Part shown: positions 41,315-50,617 of the stretch, piece by piece | How the letters are laid out: each line of letters starts with the position of its first letter | Numbering within the stretch: the first letter of the stretch is position 1 | Origin: Bordetella parapertussis | GTDB lineage: Bacteria > Pseudomonadota > Gammaproteobacteria > Burkholderiales > Burkholderiaceae_C | DNA: 64,000 nt | Direction of reading: 5' to 3' | NCBI GenBank assembly: GCA_945870575.1 | Contig: CAMBSK010000006.1 | Location: 42,946 to 106,945 of the forward strand | The notes under the pieces: generated by a model | The model's input: the letters and a program-made list of their open reading frames with translations, nothing else | What the model was told of the DNA's origin: nothing | The model's database searches: none | Translations under genes and position numbers: made by a program

Positions 41315-43423
41315 TCAATGGATGCGCATGCCGGGTTGCGCGCCCGGCCATGGCTCGAGCACGTAAATGCCGGGCTGTGCTTTTTCGTCAGCGTGGGACG
41401 CGGCCAGCACCATGCCCTCGGACACGCCGAATTTCATTTTTCGCGGCGCTAAGTTGGCAACCATGACCGTGTGTTTGCCGATCAGGTCTTGGGGCTTGTA
41501 GGCGCTGGCTATGCCGCTGAAGACATTGCGCATGCGACCTTCGCCCACATCCAGCGTCAAGCGCAGCAGTTTGGTGCTGCCTTCCACCGGTTCGCAGTTG
41601 ACGATCAAGGCGATGCGTAAATCGATTTTGGCGAAGTCGTCGATGGTGATGACAGGCGCGATCTCCTCGCCGCCGGGGATGCATAAATTGGGGTCCGATA
41701 AATTGGGGTCAGACAAAGCATCCAACATTTTTTCGTCCACGCGTTGCATCAAATGCGCGTAGCTGCCAATCACATGTCCTGCACCCAAAGGCTTGGCCGC
41801 ATTGCTGAAAGTCATGGGTTCAATGTTGAGAAAACCCTCCACTTGTGCGGCCAGTTGCGGCAACACCGGTTTGAGCATGGTGCTCAACAAGCGAAAAGCT
41901 TCGATGCAAGTGGTGCACACGTCTTGCAAACGCGCATCCATGTCGGGCTTCTTGGCCAGTTCCCAAGGTTTGTTGGCGTCCACATATTCATTCACACGGT
42001 CGGCCAAGGCCATGGCTTCTCGCAAAGCTTTGGCGTAGTCGCGTTGGTCAAACAAATCGGCCATAGCGCTCAAACCGTTTTGCAATTGCAACAACAAAGC
42101 CTGTCCATCAGCGCTGAACGCGCCCAACTTGCCGTCAAACCGCTTGGCGATAAAACCCGCCGCTCTTGAAGCGATGTTAATGTATTTACCCACCAAATCA
42201 GAGTTGACCCGCGCCATGAAATCTTCGGCGTTGAAGTCAATGTCTTCGTTGCGCCCATTCAGCTTGGCGGCCAGGTAATAGCGCAGCCACTCGGGGTTCA
42301 TGCCGAGCTTGAGGTATTTCAACGGGTCAAGACCGGTGCCCCGGCTTTTGCTCATCTTCTCGCCGTTGTTCACTGTCAGAAAGCCATGAACAAACACTTT
42401 GTCCGGTGTTTTGCGGCCGCTGAATTTCAATATGGCTGGCCAAAAAAGTGTGTGAAAGGTGACGATGTCTTTGCCAATGAAATGGTATTGCTCGGTGTCG
42501 TCAGCGGCCATGTACTCGTCAAAGCTGCGAGTCTCACCGTGCTGGGCCTTGGGTCCGCCCTTATCGAACCAGTTTTTCAACGAAGCCAAGTAGCCAATCG
42601 GCGCATCCAGCCAGACATAAAAGTACTTGCCCGGCGCATCGGGAATCTCGATGCCAAAGTAGGGCGCGTCGCGAGAAATATCCCAATCGCCCAAGCCTTC
42701 GCTGGTCGAGCCGTCCGGGTTGGTGCGCACGCTAAACCATTCCTTTACCTTGTTCGCCACCTCGGGCTGCAAGTGTGTGCCGTTTTGCGTCCAGTCTTGC
42801 AAAAACTCCACGCAACGCGGGTCAGACAACTTGAAGAAAAAATGCTCGGCGTGTTTCAACACCGGCGTGGCACCGCTCAAGGCCGAATACGGGTTTTTCA
42901 AATCGGTGGGCGCATACACCGCACCGCAGTTTTCGCAGTTGTCGCCGTACTGGTCTTTGGCACCGCACTTGGGGCATTCGCCTTTGATGAACCGGTCCGG
43001 CAAAAACATGTTTTTCTCGGGATCGAAAAACTGCTCAATGGTTTTGCGCTCTATCAGCGTGCCGCCTTGGTCTGCGGAAAGGTCGCGCAGGTCGCGGTAA
43101 ATCTGTTGCGCCAGCGCGTGGTTTTCCGGCGCGTCGGTGGAATGCCAGTTATCAAAACCGATGTGAAAACCATCCAAATACTGCGCGCGTCCAGCGGCGA
43201 TATCAGCAACAAATTGCTGTGGGGTCTTACCGGCCTTTTCGGCGGCGATCATGATGGGCGCGCCGTGCGTGTCGTCGGCGCACACAAAATTCACCGCGTG
43301 CCCCTGCATGCGCTGAAAACGTACCCAGATGTCCGCTTGTATGTATTCCATCATGTGGCCGATGTGGAAGTTGCCGTTGGCATAGGGCAAGGCGGTGGTG
43401 ACAAATAAGCGGCGCTGGGTCAT
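41315..43423 (-). CDS. metG: methionyl-tRNA synthetase (with C-terminal tRNA-binding domain)
   Basis: Class I synthetase. The HIGH motif is [12 protein letters not shown], the KMSKS motif is [11 protein letters not shown], and the knuckle zinc cysteines are in [20 protein letters not shown]-terminal Trbp111-like dimerisation/tRNA-binding domain begins at [18 protein letters not shown] at 43423 ([17 protein letters not shown]) is the likely start; an upstream in-frame ATG at 43495 would add 24 poorly matching residues. The linker before the C-terminal domain holds a direct repeat of SDPNL, encoded by a sequence resembling the REP-like element at 47.3 kb. Confidence 0.96.
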   Translation of the reverse strand: MTQRRLFVTTALPYANGNFHIGHMMEYIQADIWVRFQRMQGHAVNFVCADDTHGAPIMIAAEKAGKTPQQFVADIAAGRAQYLDGFHIGFDNWHSTDAPENHALAQQIYRDLRDLSADQGGTLIERKTIEQFFDPEKNMFLPDRFIKGECPKCGAKDQYGDNCENCGAVYAPTDLKNPYSALSGATPVLKHAEHFFFKLSDPRCVEFLQDWTQNGTHLQPEVANKVKEWFSVRTNPDGSTSEGLGDWDISRDAPYFGIEIPDAPGKYFYVWLDAPIGYLASLKNWFDKGGPKAQHGETRSFDEYMAADDTEQYHFIGKDIVTFHTLFWPAILKFSGRKTPDKVFVHGFLTVNNGEKMSKSRGTGLDPLKYLKLGMNPEWLRYYLAAKLNGRNEDIDFNAEDFMARVNSDLVGKYINIASRAAGFIAKRFDGKLGAFSADGQALLLQLQNGLSAMADLFDQRDYAKALREAMALADRVNEYVDANKPWELAKKPDMDARLQDVCTTCIEAFRLLSTMLKPVLPQLAAQVEGFLNIEPMTFSNAAKPLGAGHVIGSYAHLMQRVDEKMLDALSDPNLSDPNLCIPGGEEIAPVITIDDFAKIDLRIALIVNCEPVEGSTKLLRLTLDVGEGRMRNVFSGIASAYKPQDLIGKHTVMVANLAPRKMKFGVSEGMVLAASHADEKAQPGIYVLEPWPGAQPGMRIH
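41683..41712. repeat. 15-bp tandem duplication inside metG, REP-like core
   Basis: ATAAATTGGGGTCCG (41683-41697) is followed directly by ATAAATTGGGGTCAG (41698-41712). The 15-base period keeps the metG frame and produces [10 protein letters not shown] in the linker. The core AATTGGGGTCAGA is identical to the arms of the inverted element at 47285-47359. Confidence 0.8.
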
Positions 43424-43601
43424 AGGTAAGTGTTCGTGTCCGGGAAAAACAGTGATTTTATGCGGCGCGCTGTAGGGATGCTCAGTGCTTGCCATCGGTG
43501 CAGACCTGTGTTGTTAAAGCGGTCTTGCGCGCGTTGGCTGAGACCCGCACGCGTGCTTGGCTAGACTAGCCGCTTTTCGCATTGAATGTGCTGGAGCAGT
43601 T

Positions 43602-44693
43602 ATGGCCGTGACCGAACAAGACATTACCCTCGCCTTGCAAACCGTGGCGGACCCGTTGACCGGCCAGGATTTTGTTGCAGCCAAAGCCATTAAACACCTG
43701 AGCATCCAAGATGGCGTCGTCAGTTTTGATCTGGTGCTGGGCTACCCGGCCAAAAGTTTGTGGGACTCTTACCGGCAGCAACTTGAACACGTGGTGTCGC
43801 AAGTGCCAGGCGTCAGCTCGGTGAAGGTGACGGTCAGCAGCCAAGTGGTCGCGCACACGGCGCAGCCTGGCGTGGCTTTGCTGCCGCAAGTGAAAAACAT
43901 CATCGCCGTCGCATCCGGCAAAGGCGGTGTAGGTAAATCAACCACCGCCGCCAATCTTGCGCTGGCCTTGGCCGCCGAAGGTGCCAGTGTGGGTTTGCTG
44001 GACGCAGATATTTACGGCCCCAGCCAGCCCATGATGATGGGTTTGTCGGGCAGGCCTGAGAGTGCTGACGGCAAAACCATGCAACCGCTGGAGGCGCATG
44101 GCGTGCAAGTCATGTCTATCGGTTTTCTGGTGGCGCAAGACCAGGCCATGGTGTGGCGAGGACCGATGGCGACGCAGGCTCTAGAGCAGTTGCTGCGCCA
44201 AACCAACTGGCGCGACTTGGATTACCTCATTGTTGACATGCCGCCGGGCACCGGCGATATCCAATTGACGCTGAGCCAACGCGTGCCTTTGACCGGCGCG
44301 GTCATCGTCACCACGCCACAAGACATCGCCTTGATTGATGCCATGAAGGGCATACGCATGTTCCAAAAAGTGGGTGTGCCTATTTTGGGGATTGTGGAAA
44401 ACATGGCGGTGCATGTGTGCAGCCAATGCGGCCACGCCGAACACATCTTCGGCGTCGAAGGCGGTAAGAAAATGGCGCAAGCCGAAGGCATGACGTATTT
44501 GGGTGCCTTGCCTTTAAGTATGGCGATTCGGGTGCAAGCCGACAGTGGCATGCCCAGCGTGGCGTCCGAGCCGGATGGCGAAGTGGCCGGTATTTACAAA
44601 GCAGTAGCGCGGCAGCTCGCTGTGAAAGTGGCCGCCAGAGCCAGGGACTTTTCGTCGAAATTTCCAACCATCAAGGTGTCCAAGGACACCTGA
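43602..44693 (+). CDS. apbC: ApbC/Mrp-type Fe-S cluster carrier ATPase
   Basis: P-loop NTPase that binds and transfers Fe-S clusters. It has an N-terminal MIP18/DUF59 domain (residues about 1-80), then the deviant Walker A ASGKGGVGKSTTAANLALAL near residue 108, GLLDADIYGPSQPMMMG and DMPPGTGDIQLTL. The cluster-binding CxxC is in VCSQCGHAEH. The 363 residues fit. ATG at 43602 with GGAG upstream. It diverges from metG, a common arrangement. Confidence 0.95.
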   Translation: MAVTEQDITLALQTVADPLTGQDFVAAKAIKHLSIQDGVVSFDLVLGYPAKSLWDSYRQQLEHVVSQVPGVSSVKVTVSSQVVAHTAQPGVALLPQVKNIIAVASGKGGVGKSTTAANLALALAAEGASVGLLDADIYGPSQPMMMGLSGRPESADGKTMQPLEAHGVQVMSIGFLVAQDQAMVWRGPMATQALEQLLRQTNWRDLDYLIVDMPPGTGDIQLTLSQRVPLTGAVIVTTPQDIALIDAMKGIRMFQKVGVPILGIVENMAVHVCSQCGHAEHIFGVEGGKKMAQAEGMTYLGALPLSMAIRVQADSGMPSVASEPDGEVAGIYKAVARQLAVKVAARARDFSSKFPTIKVSKDT

Positions 44694-44711
44694 TTGGCAA
44701 ACCTGCCGTAA

Positions 44712-44729
44712 TGCATTAAAGTGCATTCA
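44712..44729 (+). promoter_or_regulatory. probable BoxR operator at boxR start
   Basis: Two TGCA half-sites at 44712 and 44722, 10 bases apart, form TGCATTAAAGTGCATTCA and run into the boxR start codon. The same 10-base-spaced pattern occurs upstream of boxC. TGCA repeats are known operators of the related BzdR regulator. Confidence 0.6.
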
Positions 44730-45502
44730 TGGCTTTACCTTCATCCGCCGAAGAACGGCACCCTTACCTGACCGCGTTGGGCGAGCGTGTGCGGGCTTTG
44801 CGTGCGCGGCGCGGTCTCACGCGCAAAGCCGCCGCCGCCCGCGCTCAGGTGTCCGAGCGGCATTGGGCCAATCTGGAGTCCGGCACCGGCAACGCCTCGG
44901 TGCTGGTCTTGTTGCAAGTGGCCAAGGCCTTGCAATGCGGGCTGGTCAGTTTGCTGGAAGAAGAAGCCGCCAGCGGCAGCGCACGCCATCAGCATATTGC
45001 GCTGATCGGGTTGCGCGGCGCCGGCAAGTCCACGTTGGGCCAGCGTCTTGCGCGCGAACTAGGCTTTGTGTTCATCGAAATCAGCCGCGTCATTGAAACC
45101 TTGGCCGGTTGCAGCATCAGCGAAATCCACGGCTTGTACGGACCGCAGGCTTACCGGCGCTACGAGCGGCGCGCGCTGGAAGACAGTCTGGCGCAACACC
45201 CGCTTGCCGTGCTGGCCACGCCCGGCGGCCTGGTGTCCGACGAGGCCAGTTTTCAGTTGCTGCTGGCGCAGTGTTTTACCGTATGGCTGCAAGCCACGCC
45301 CGAAGACCATATGGCGCGCGTCGTGGCTCAGGGCGATACCCGGCCCATGGCGGCCAGCCCCGAGGCCATGGGCGATTTGCGTCGGATTTTGCAAGACCGC
45401 AGCCCGTCTTATGCCCGCGCCGATTGGCAACTGGACACCAGCGCGCAATCACAAGAAGACAGTTTTCAGGCACTTAAAAAATATTGCGAATCACTGCATT
45501 AA
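44729..45502 (+). CDS. boxR: BoxR/BzdR-type transcriptional regulator (XRE HTH + shikimate-kinase-like domain)
   Basis: A 257-residue regulator of benzoate catabolism. The N-terminal XRE helix-turn-helix (residues about 14-72) is GERVRALRARRGLTRKAAAA onwards. The C-terminal two-thirds resembles shikimate kinase, with Walker A GLRGAGKSTLGQRLA near residue 92. In characterised BzdR/BoxR proteins this domain binds benzoyl-CoA as inducer; that role here is inferred. It lies directly upstream of boxC, with TGCA-rich repeats on both sides. Confidence 0.93.
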   Translation: MALPSSAEERHPYLTALGERVRALRARRGLTRKAAAARAQVSERHWANLESGTGNASVLVLLQVAKALQCGLVSLLEEEAASGSARHQHIALIGLRGAGKSTLGQRLARELGFVFIEISRVIETLAGCSISEIHGLYGPQAYRRYERRALEDSLAQHPLAVLATPGGLVSDEASFQLLLAQCFTVWLQATPEDHMARVVAQGDTRPMAASPEAMGDLRRILQDRSPSYARADWQLDTSAQSQEDSFQALKKYCESLH

Positions 45503-45520
45503 TGCATTATTGTGCATCAA
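45495..45520 (+). promoter_or_regulatory. probable BoxR operator upstream of boxC
   Basis: Three TGCA half-sites at 45495, 45503 and 45513, overlapping the end of boxR. The last two form TGCATTATTGTGCATCAA, which matches the boxR-side site (TGCATTAAAGTGCATTCA) at 14 of 18 positions. A weak -35/-10-like pair (TTGCGA and TATTGT) overlaps it. Confidence 0.6.
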
Positions 45521-45599
45521 TGAATGTCCGTAATGCCGGATGATGCGTTGCTAGGCCAGACGCAGCGCGTTGTAGCCCCGGACAACCCAAGGAAGCGCC

Positions 45600-47264
45600 A
45601 TGACCGATTTTTCTGTCAATTACCAAACCAGCCCCGAACACTACCGTCACTGGTCGTTTAAAGCGGATGGTGACATCGCCACGCTGTCGCTGGACATACA
45701 AGAAGACGGCGGCATCTTGCCCGGCTACAAACTCAAGCTGAATTCTTATGACTTGGGCGTGGACATTGAATTGAACGACGCGGTGCAGCGTTTGCGCTTC
45801 GAGCACCCCGAGGTGAAAGCCGTCGTGGTCACCAGTTTGAAGGACCGCATTTTTTGCTCGGGTGCCAACATCTTCATGCTGGGTTTGTCTACGCACGCAT
45901 GGAAGGTCAACTTTTGTAAATTCACCAATGAAACACGCAATGGTTTGGAAGACAGCAGTCGCCATGGCGGATTGAAATTTCTGGCCGCCGTCAATGGCGC
46001 GTGTGCAGGCGGCGGCTACGAATTGGCTTTGGCATGTGACGAGATATTGTTGGTCGACGACCGCTCCAGCAGCGTATCGCTGCCCGAAGTGCCGTTGCTG
46101 GGTGTGTTGCCAGGCACCGGCGGTTTGACCCGCATCACCGACAAGCGCCACGTGCGCCACGACCACGCCGATGTGTTTTGCACCAGCGTGGAAGGCGTGC
46201 GCGGTCAGCGTGCTGTTGATTGGCGGCTGGTGGACGCGATTGCCAAACCGGCGCAATTCACGGCTGCGGTATCCGCGCGCGCGACGCAACTGGCCATGGC
46301 TAGCCAACGCGCCGGTGGTGTCGCCAAAGGCCAGGGCGTCAAGCTCAATCCCTTGAATAAAACCCTGACGGCAAACAGCTTTCACTACCGCTACGTGAGA
46401 GTCGACATAGACCGCGAGAAACGCACTGCCACCATTTGCGTGTCAGCGCCAGTGCATGCATTGCCGACCACGCTGGCGGATATTCACGCCGCCGGTGACA
46501 GTTGGTATCCGCTGCAAATGGCGCGTGAATTGGATGACGCGATTTTGAGTTTGCGCACCAATGAACTCGACATTGGCACTTGGTTGTTGCGCGCTGTCGG
46601 TGACGCAAACTTGGCGCTGCAATCCGATGCGATTTTGTTGCAACACCAAGACCATTGGCTGGTGAAAGAAACTTTGGGCTTGCTGCGCCGTACGCTGGCG
46701 CGTTTGGATGTGTCTTCCCGATCCATGTTTGCATTGATTGATGAAGGCTCATGCTTTGCAGGCACCTTGGCTGAGCTGGCATTTGCCGCAGACCGCGCTT
46801 ACATGCTGGCGCTGCCTGACGCGCCAGAAACCGCGCCCCACATCGCTTTGAGTGAAATGAATTTCGGTGTATTCCCCATGGTGAACCACCAGTCACGTTT
46901 GCAGCGCCGGTTTTACGAAGAGACTGCGCCAATGGAAGCTGTGCGCGCTGTCGTGGGTCAGGCGTTGGATGCAGACAAAGCTTTGGCGCTGGGTCTCGTC
47001 ACCGCCGCGCCGGACGACATCGACTGGGCAGATGAAATTCGCATCGCCATCGAAGAACGCGCCGCCATGTCACCCGATTCACTCACCGGCTTGGAAGCCA
47101 ACTTGCGCTTTAGCCAAAAAGAATCCATGGAGACGCGCATCTTCGGTCGCTTGTCGGCCTGGCAAAACTGGATCTTCAACCGGCCTAACGCGGTCGGCGA
47201 CAAAGGCGCGTTGAAGGTGTATGGCAAGGGCGAGAAAGCCGCTTTTGACATGAACCGCGTCTGA
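45600..47264 (+). CDS. boxC: 2,3-epoxybenzoyl-CoA dihydrolase (BoxC)
   Basis: Opens and hydrolyses the ring of 2,3-epoxybenzoyl-CoA, yielding 3,4-dehydroadipyl-CoA semialdehyde and formate. A 554-residue double crotonase-fold protein: the first half has FCSGANIFMLGLSTHAWK and NGACAGGGYELALACDEIL, and the second half carries LAELAFAADRAYMLAL. A ribosome site AAGGAAG precedes the ATG. It is the first structural gene of the box cluster, 97 bases after boxR, and is followed by a 125-base gap with a REP-like element before boxB. Confidence 0.96.
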   Translation: MTDFSVNYQTSPEHYRHWSFKADGDIATLSLDIQEDGGILPGYKLKLNSYDLGVDIELNDAVQRLRFEHPEVKAVVVTSLKDRIFCSGANIFMLGLSTHAWKVNFCKFTNETRNGLEDSSRHGGLKFLAAVNGACAGGGYELALACDEILLVDDRSSSVSLPEVPLLGVLPGTGGLTRITDKRHVRHDHADVFCTSVEGVRGQRAVDWRLVDAIAKPAQFTAAVSARATQLAMASQRAGGVAKGQGVKLNPLNKTLTANSFHYRYVRVDIDREKRTATICVSAPVHALPTTLADIHAAGDSWYPLQMARELDDAILSLRTNELDIGTWLLRAVGDANLALQSDAILLQHQDHWLVKETLGLLRRTLARLDVSSRSMFALIDEGSCFAGTLAELAFAADRAYMLALPDAPETAPHIALSEMNFGVFPMVNHQSRLQRRFYEETAPMEAVRAVVGQALDADKALALGLVTAAPDDIDWADEIRIAIEERAAMSPDSLTGLEANLRFSQKESMETRIFGRLSAWQNWIFNRPNAVGDKGALKVYGKGEKAAFDMNRV

Positions 47265-47284
47265 TTCACTGGCGGCGTTAATTG

Positions 47285-47359
47285 TTAATTGGGGTCAGAT
47301 ACCAATTAATTCCCCTCACGTTTCACCAAAAATTAATTGGAGTCTGACCCCAATTAATT
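47285..47359. repeat. REP-like inverted double hairpin between boxC and boxB
   Basis: Two adjacent hairpins. The first is TTAATTGG (47285-47292) with CCAATTAA (47302-47309); the second is AATTAATTGG (47331-47340) with CCAATTAATT (47350-47359), each with a 9-base loop. The whole is also inverted, since TTAATTGGGGTCAGA (47285-47299) pairs with TCTGACCCCAATTAA (47343-47357). This BIME-like layout is typical of REP elements mobilised by RAYT transposases. No such transposase is in the window. Confidence 0.75.
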
Positions 47360-47389
47360 CGTATCTTTTCAAACACTCTGGAGTCTCTC

Positions 47390-48817
47390 ATGTCAGCCAT
47401 CAACTACAGCGAAAAAATCCCCAACAACGTGGACCTCGGCGGAGACCGCACTTTGCAGCGCGCGCTTGAACAATGGCAGCCCAACTTCATCAACTGGTGG
47501 GACGACATGGGCCCCGAAGGCACGACCGACAACGATGTGTATTTGCGCACCGCAGTCAGCGTCGATCCGCAAGGCTGGGCGCAGTTTGGCCATGTGAAGA
47601 TGCGCGACTACCGCTGGGGCATTTTCTTGAACCAAGGCGAAGCGGATCGCAAGATTCATTTCGGTGACCACAAAGGCGAAAAGGCTTGGCAAGACGTGCC
47701 CGGCGAACACCGCGCCAATTTGCGCCGCATCATCGTCACGCAAGGAGACACCGAGCCCGCGTCTGTCGAGCAGCAACGCCATCTGGGCAAGACCGCGCCC
47801 AGCATGTACGACTTGCGCAATTTGTTTCAGATCAATGTGGAAGAAGGCCGTCACTTGTGGGCCATGGTGTATTTGCTGCACAAACATTTCGGTCGCGATG
47901 GCCGCGAAGAAGCCGAGGCGCTGCTTGAGCGCCGCAGCGGCCAAGAAGACAACCCGCGCATTTTGCAAGCCTTCAACGAAGAGACGCCCGATTGGCTGAG
48001 CTTCTTTATGTTCACGTATTTCACCGACCGCGACGGCAAATTCCAGCTGTGCGCTTTGGCTGAAAGCAGTTTCGATCCGCTGGCGCGCACCACCAAATTC
48101 ATGCTGACTGAAGAAGCGCACCACATGTTTGTCGGCGAGTCCGGCATCAGCCGTATCATTCAGCGCACTTGCGCGGCGATGAACGAAATGAAGACCGACG
48201 ACGTTGGCAAACTGCGCGCGGCAGGCGTGATTGACTTGCCGACTTTGCAGCGCTATTTGAATTTCCACTTCAGCGTGACCATCGATTTGTTCGGTGCCGA
48301 CGAGTCCAGCAACGCGGCTACGTTTTATTCCACCGGCATCAAAGGCCGTTATGAAGAAACCAAGCGCGACGACGACCATGTGTTGCGCGGTCAGACTTAC
48401 AAGGTGTTGAACGTGGTCAATGGCCATTTGCAGGAAAAAGAAGTGCCTATGCTGAACGCGCTGAACGAAGTGCTGCGCGACGACTTCATCAAAGACTCGG
48501 TCGGTGGTGTGGATCGTTGGAACCGAGTCATCGAGAAAGCCGGTTTGCCGCACCGCTTGAGCGTGCCGCACAAAGCGTTTCACCGCAACATCGGCGCTTT
48601 GTCCGGCTCAAAAGTGTCGCCCGATGGCCGCGTGGTGTCAGAGAACGAATGGAATGCCAAGGTCGGCGAGTGGTTACCCACAGTAGAAGACCGCGCGTTT
48701 GTGCAAAGCCTGATGGGCCGTGTGGCAGAGCCGGGCAAGTTTGCCAACTGGATCGCGCCGCCGGCCATCGGTATCAACCGTCAGCCGGTGGACTTTGAGT
48801 ATGTGCGTTTCAACTGA
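47390..48817 (+). CDS. boxB: benzoyl-CoA 2,3-epoxidase, oxygenase subunit (BoxB)
   Basis: A diiron oxygenase that inserts one oxygen atom into benzoyl-CoA using electrons from BoxA. Glutamate/histidine ligands are visible in the segments NVEEGRHLWAMVYLLHKHF and TEEAHHMFVGESGIS, spaced as in BoxB. The 475 residues are the family length. The start follows TGGAG. It lies in boxC-boxB-boxA order. Confidence 0.96.
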   Translation: MSAINYSEKIPNNVDLGGDRTLQRALEQWQPNFINWWDDMGPEGTTDNDVYLRTAVSVDPQGWAQFGHVKMRDYRWGIFLNQGEADRKIHFGDHKGEKAWQDVPGEHRANLRRIIVTQGDTEPASVEQQRHLGKTAPSMYDLRNLFQINVEEGRHLWAMVYLLHKHFGRDGREEAEALLERRSGQEDNPRILQAFNEETPDWLSFFMFTYFTDRDGKFQLCALAESSFDPLARTTKFMLTEEAHHMFVGESGISRIIQRTCAAMNEMKTDDVGKLRAAGVIDLPTLQRYLNFHFSVTIDLFGADESSNAATFYSTGIKGRYEETKRDDDHVLRGQTYKVLNVVNGHLQEKEVPMLNALNEVLRDDFIKDSVGGVDRWNRVIEKAGLPHRLSVPHKAFHRNIGALSGSKVSPDGRVVSENEWNAKVGEWLPTVEDRAFVQSLMGRVAEPGKFANWIAPPAIGINRQPVDFEYVRFN

Positions 48818-48831
48818 TTGCAGCTCTTTTG

Positions 48832-48950
48832 CTGAACCCGCTTGGCGAAAGTGAAGTTTGCGATGTGCTTGGCTTAAGTGCTGAACCTGCGTGGCGACAG
48901 TGAAATTTGTGTCGTGGTTTGCTTATGTCCTGAACCCGCTTGGCGGCAAC
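48832..48950. repeat. 49-bp imperfect tandem repeat between boxB and boxA
   Basis: Units begin CTGAACCCGCTTGGCG at 48832, CTGAACCTGCGTGGCG at 48881 and CTGAACCCGCTTGGCG at 48930, so the period is 49 bases, with two full copies and a partial third. It fills most of the 293-base gap before boxA. No coding sense or hairpin pattern is apparent. Confidence 0.75.
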
Positions 48951-49110
48951 GACAGGCGGGGTTCCTCATGCGTGGCCTAGTGCTCAGCCAAAAACCTGCG
49001 CTCAGCTTAAATACTGCACTCAGAAACCACCACTCCGCAAGCTCCTAACAAACAAAGCCTCCCAAGCATTTGCAGACACAATCACTACAACGTCACCCAA
49101 AAAAAAAGCC

Positions 49111-50376
49111 ATGAGCACAGACACCGCCGAACTGCTACAGCAACACGTGATCGACCCCGAGGTGTGCATACGCTGCAACACCTGCGAAGCCACTTGCCCG
49201 GTCGGCGCGGTCACGCACGACAGCCGCAACTACGTCGTCGACCCGGACAAATGCAACCACTGCATGGCCTGTGTTCCACCCTGCCCGACCGGCTCGATAG
49301 ACCATTGGTTGCCGGTGTTGCGCAGCAAGGCGTATACGTTGGCAGAGCAGTTGTCTTGGGACGAATTGCCCGCCGAGCAAAGTGTGGATGCCTTGCCTGT
49401 CGCTGCACAAGTGTCCGGCAGCACAGCATTTGAAACAGCGGCCACATCTGTGCCTGCAACCGCCAATGCGCCCATGGTCAACGCAGCATCATTGGGAGCT
49501 ACCGTGCCGCCTTGGTCTGCCGCGCATCCGTACACGAATTTGCACGGCCCCAAGTCACCCATCACCGCGACGGTGGTCGGCAATATGCAAGTCAATGAAG
49601 CGGGCACAGACAACGAGACGCACCACATCGTGCTGGACTTCGGCAGCATGCCGTTTCCGGTGCTCGAAGGCCAATCGGTGGGCATCGTGCCGCCCGGCGT
49701 GGACGCGAGCGGCAAGCCGCACCATGCGCGTCAGTATTCTGTTGCCAGCCCGCGTAATGGCGAACGCCCCGGTTACAACAACTTGTCGTTGACAGTGAAA
49801 CGCGTGGTGCAAGACCACCAAGGCCAATCGGTGAAAGGCGTGGCGTCCAACTATTTGTGCGATTTGAAAACCGGCGACAGCGTGCAAGTTATCGGTCCGT
49901 TCGGCAGCAGTTTTTTGATGCCCAACCACCCCGGCAGCCACCTCGTGATGATTTGCACCGGCACCGGCAGCGCCCCCATGCGCGGCATGACCGAGTGGCG
50001 CAGACGCCTACAATCGAACGGCAAATTTCAGGGCGGCAAGCTGATGCTGTTTTTTGGCGCGCGCACGCAACAAGAGTTGCCATACTTCGGTCCATTGCAA
50101 AAACTGCCCCAAGATTTCATCGACATTCACTTTGCGTTTTCACGCACTCCCGGCGCTCCGAAGCGCTATGTGCAAGACGCGATGCGCGAAGCGGCCACCG
50201 AACTGGCCGCTTTGCTGCAAGACCCGCAAACGCATTTTTATGTTTGCGGTTTGAAGAGCATGGAAGAAGGCGTGTTGCAGGCCATGCACGACATTGCTGT
50301 CGGCGCGGGTTTGGATTGGACGGCGGTGGCTGAGGGTTTGAAGCAAGAGGGCAGGTTGCAGTTGGAGACTTATTGA
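49111..50376 (+). CDS. boxA: benzoyl-CoA epoxidase reductase subunit (BoxA)
   Basis: FAD- and Fe-S-dependent reductase that feeds electrons from NADPH to BoxB. The N-terminal ferredoxin domain has two 4Fe-4S motifs, [14 protein letters not shown] and [14 protein letters not shown]. The FNR-like part has [18 protein letters not shown], the FAD-binding segment, then [12 protein letters not shown] and the terminal LETY. ATG at 49111 gives 421 residues and the expected N-terminus; an earlier in-frame start within the repeat region is rejected. It follows boxB after a repeat-bearing gap. Confidence 0.95.
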   Translation: MSTDTAELLQQHVIDPEVCIRCNTCEATCPVGAVTHDSRNYVVDPDKCNHCMACVPPCPTGSIDHWLPVLRSKAYTLAEQLSWDELPAEQSVDALPVAAQVSGSTAFETAATSVPATANAPMVNAASLGATVPPWSAAHPYTNLHGPKSPITATVVGNMQVNEAGTDNETHHIVLDFGSMPFPVLEGQSVGIVPPGVDASGKPHHARQYSVASPRNGERPGYNNLSLTVKRVVQDHQGQSVKGVASNYLCDLKTGDSVQVIGPFGSSFLMPNHPGSHLVMICTGTGSAPMRGMTEWRRRLQSNGKFQGGKLMLFFGARTQQELPYFGPLQKLPQDFIDIHFAFSRTPGAPKRYVQDAMREAATELAALLQDPQTHFYVCGLKSMEEGVLQAMHDIAVGAGLDWTAVAEGLKQEGRLQLETY

Positions 50377-50395
50377 GTTCGACTGTGCGGTGTGA

Positions 50396-50530
50396 ATGAC
50401 TCAGCGCATGGTGACAAGCCGCTCGCAGTTAGACCGTGTACTTGACCCGGAGAATTTGTCCATTCAATTGGATACGCTCATCAAGGTGGACAGGGCGGTG
50501 GGAAAGACGGTTGAAATTCGGTTGAAATAA
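50396..50530 (+). pseudogene. C-terminal fragment of an HTH antitoxin
   Basis: A 44-codon open frame begins with MTQRMVTSRSQLDRVLDPEN and ends IRLK. It has the look of the recognition-helix and tail region of XRE/HigA-type antitoxins ('TSRSQLDRLLDP...SLDTL...AVGK...I.L'), but without the first half of the HTH domain. I read it as a remnant of a lost toxin-antitoxin or regulator gene. It sits 20 bases after boxA, at the left edge of the accessory island. Confidence 0.5.
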
Positions 50531-50617
50531 AGATTCGCCCTCTTTGAATTGCTTGCGTAAAGCTAAGAGCAAAGGTAACATGTTACTGGGCTTGTATAGC
50601 TTGAAAAGGAATCTTTC

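Noticed and set aside
42386-43408. Plus-strand frame (340 codons) opposite metG
   Set aside because: Antisense shadow; metG has HIGH, KMSKS and zinc motifs.
44729-45502. Reading boxR as shikimate kinase (aroK)
   Set aside because: The N-terminal XRE HTH domain, the box gene context and the TGCA repeats all indicate the BoxR regulator; the kinase-like domain is known in that family as an effector-binding domain.
47393-48583. Minus-strand frame (396 codons) opposite boxB
   Set aside because: Antisense shadow of boxB, which has its diiron motifs and correct length.
48832-48950. CRISPR array
   Set aside because: The 49-base units are contiguous imperfect tandem repeats without unique spacers, and no cas gene is present.
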